Below are positions 63,300-64,000 of a DNA stretch of 64,000 nucleotides, in pieces. The stretch is taken from the NCBI RefSeq assembly GCF_007746075.1, contig NZ_CP036339.1, positions 2,881,786 to 2,945,785 of the forward strand, written 5' to 3'. The notes beneath the pieces are model-generated. The model made no database searches. It had not been told where the DNA came from and was given only the letters and a program-made list of their open reading frames with translations. Position 1 is the stretch's first letter; each line of letters starts with the position of its first letter. The position numbers and the translations under genes are program-made. This DNA comes from Lacipirellula limnantheis. GTDB lineage: Bacteria > Planctomycetota > Planctomycetia > Pirellulales > Lacipirellulaceae.

Positions 63300-63548
63300 G
63301 TGTCCTATCCCCCAGCGACGTTCATGCCCGCGCCAATACTTCGCTTCTCGCAAGCAGCTAGAATCGAGCTGACCGATTCGCGCGCCGTCATTCGCGTTTC
63401 TGACGAAGGCGAGGATCATCGGGCGATCGCCAACGTCTTCGCTGGCGGCGGCAAGTGTCGGTTGTTCGACGCGAATCGCTTGACGCTGATTCAGCTCGTC
63501 GAGTTCAAGACGGATGGCGGGGCGGCGGAATGGACCGCGGTCATTTAG
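63300..63548 (+). CDS. Small protein of unknown function
   Basis: 82 codons from a GTG; an ATG at 63324 is an alternative start. It reads PAPILRFSQAARIELTDSRA, VIRVSDEGEDHRAIANVFAG and RLFDANRLTLIQLVEFKTDG. No domain was recognised and the ribosome site is poor. It ends 16 bases before the next small frame. Confidence 0.4.
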   Translation: MSYPPATFMPAPILRFSQAARIELTDSRAVIRVSDEGEDHRAIANVFAGGGKCRLFDANRLTLIQLVEFKTDGGAAEWTAVI

Positions 63549-63564
63549 CGACCGGGAGGTAACG

Positions 63565-63810
63565 ATGATGCCAGTTACCCCGCGGCTATGGCTTCGCGAT
63601 CTTGAGCCTATCCAGCGTCAAGGTTCCGAGCCGCTGACGCGCGTCGTCGTCAACATCGCGACGCTCCGTATCGAGTTCCCTTCGGACCGCGCGGCTTGGC
63701 TTGGTTTCAGCAGCCGGAATTCGGCGCCATGGATAATGTTATCCGCGACGAGCTCGTGGCCCGTCTCACTCACTTTCGCCGTGAAATTGGCAGCATTGAT
63801 CGGCGTCTAA
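63565..63810 (+). CDS. Small open frame, possibly truncated by an IS110 fragment
   Basis: 82 codons with a strong ribosome site GGGAGGT (63554-63560) five bases before tandem ATGs. The first 50 residues (TPRLWLRDLEPIQRQGSEPL, TRVVVNIATLRIEFPSDRA) look protein-like. The last 30 overlap the IS110 remnant in another frame, suggesting that the original 3' end was replaced. No function can be assigned. Confidence 0.35.
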   Translation: MMPVTPRLWLRDLEPIQRQGSEPLTRVVVNIATLRIEFPSDRAAWLGFSSRNSAPWIMLSATSSWPVSLTFAVKLAALIGV

Positions 63811-64000
63811 CGGAACTCGCCGCCGGTTTCCCGAAGTCGAATCGCTGACGGACATCTACGGCGTCGGTCTTTACGCGGCGCTAGTGGTCATCGGGGAGTT
63901 GGGCGAGATCGAACGCTTTCGTTCAGCTCACCAGGTCGGAGCCTACGCTGGGCTCACGTCGCGCGTCCGACAGGCAGGCGATCCCTGCTACTACGGGAAG
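63730..64000 (+). pseudogene. IS110-family transposase remnant, frameshifted and cut by the window end
   Basis: One frame reads MDNVIRDELVARLTHFRREI, then GSIDRRLTELAAGFP, before hitting a TGA at 63847. A frame change within TTTCCCGAA (about 63824) continues as EVESLTDIYGVGLYAALVVI, GELGEIERFRSAHQVGAYAG, LTSRVRQAGD. That is the C-terminal Transposase_20 domain of IS110/IS116/IS902 elements, with the IxGVG helix-hairpin-helix. The N-terminal DEDD catalytic domain is absent upstream. It is therefore inactive, unless the frame change is a sequencing error. Confidence 0.65.

Overview
The window reads as chromosomal DNA of a planctomycete, most likely order Pirellulales (inference). The marks are planctomycete-type cytochrome/DUF1553 and DUF1501 gene pairs, a DUF1559 prepilin-like protein followed by a small lipoprotein, LEPR-XLL N-termini, many VPEP C-termini preceded by dockerin-like EF-hand pairs, an ECF sigma factor next to a FecR protein, and a Cys-type sulfatase. 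I found no rRNA, tRNA or CRISPR array.

Layout. 1-6.7 kb: the 5' end of an alginate-lyase-like gene diverges from a Tat-exported alpha/beta hydrolase and an exported unknown; a FecR/LamG-like protein and its ECF sigma factor follow on the minus strand. 7.6-19.9 kb: a co-directional block of exported proteins, made of two paralogous PEP-CTERM proteins, a DUF1559 protein plus lipoprotein, and a tight run of vanadium haloperoxidase, FG-GAP/ASPIC-UnbV protein, GH30 glycosidase and P-domain/beta-propeller protein. 20.3-28.0 kb: a large LEPR-XLL FG-GAP protein ending in 30 glycines (minus), a sigma-like HTH gene with its own terminator (minus), a matrixin-like PEP-CTERM metalloprotease (plus) and an unknown exported protein (minus).

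28.3-37.7 kb is a transport and catabolic run: DcaP-like porin, SLC13-type permease with TrkA-C domains, AbgT-type transporter, M20 peptidase, glutaminase and MFS transporter. This looks like a system for taking up small carboxylates or glutamyl conjugates and releasing glutamate and ammonia (inference from gene content).

38.2-40.5 kb holds a cytochrome-c'-like gene, then a decayed integron integrase whose catalytic tyrosine codon is now TAG. It is followed by a cassette-like module (SRPBCC protein plus a small unknown protein) bounded by GTTATCC and a hairpin-forming attC-like site. This is the most unusual region of the window.

41.1-53.1 kb: a PSCyt1/DUF1549/LamG/DUF1553 protein with its DUF1501 partner, then a tightly overlapping operon of a DUF2760 protein and two divergent Hsp70 homologues, then a sulfatase on the minus strand. 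53.6-64 kb: a transposase-like remnant, a beta-helix PEP-CTERM protein, a second matrixin/dockerin/PEP-CTERM protein, a dockerin relic, half a DUF1543 gene, a DUF2171-like gene, several small unknown genes and a frameshifted IS110 transposase fragment that runs off the end.

Starts were moved inward where a Shine-Dalgarno site, a signal peptide or an ATGA/GTGA overlap supported it. Domain names come from recognising motifs by eye; no database search was run.
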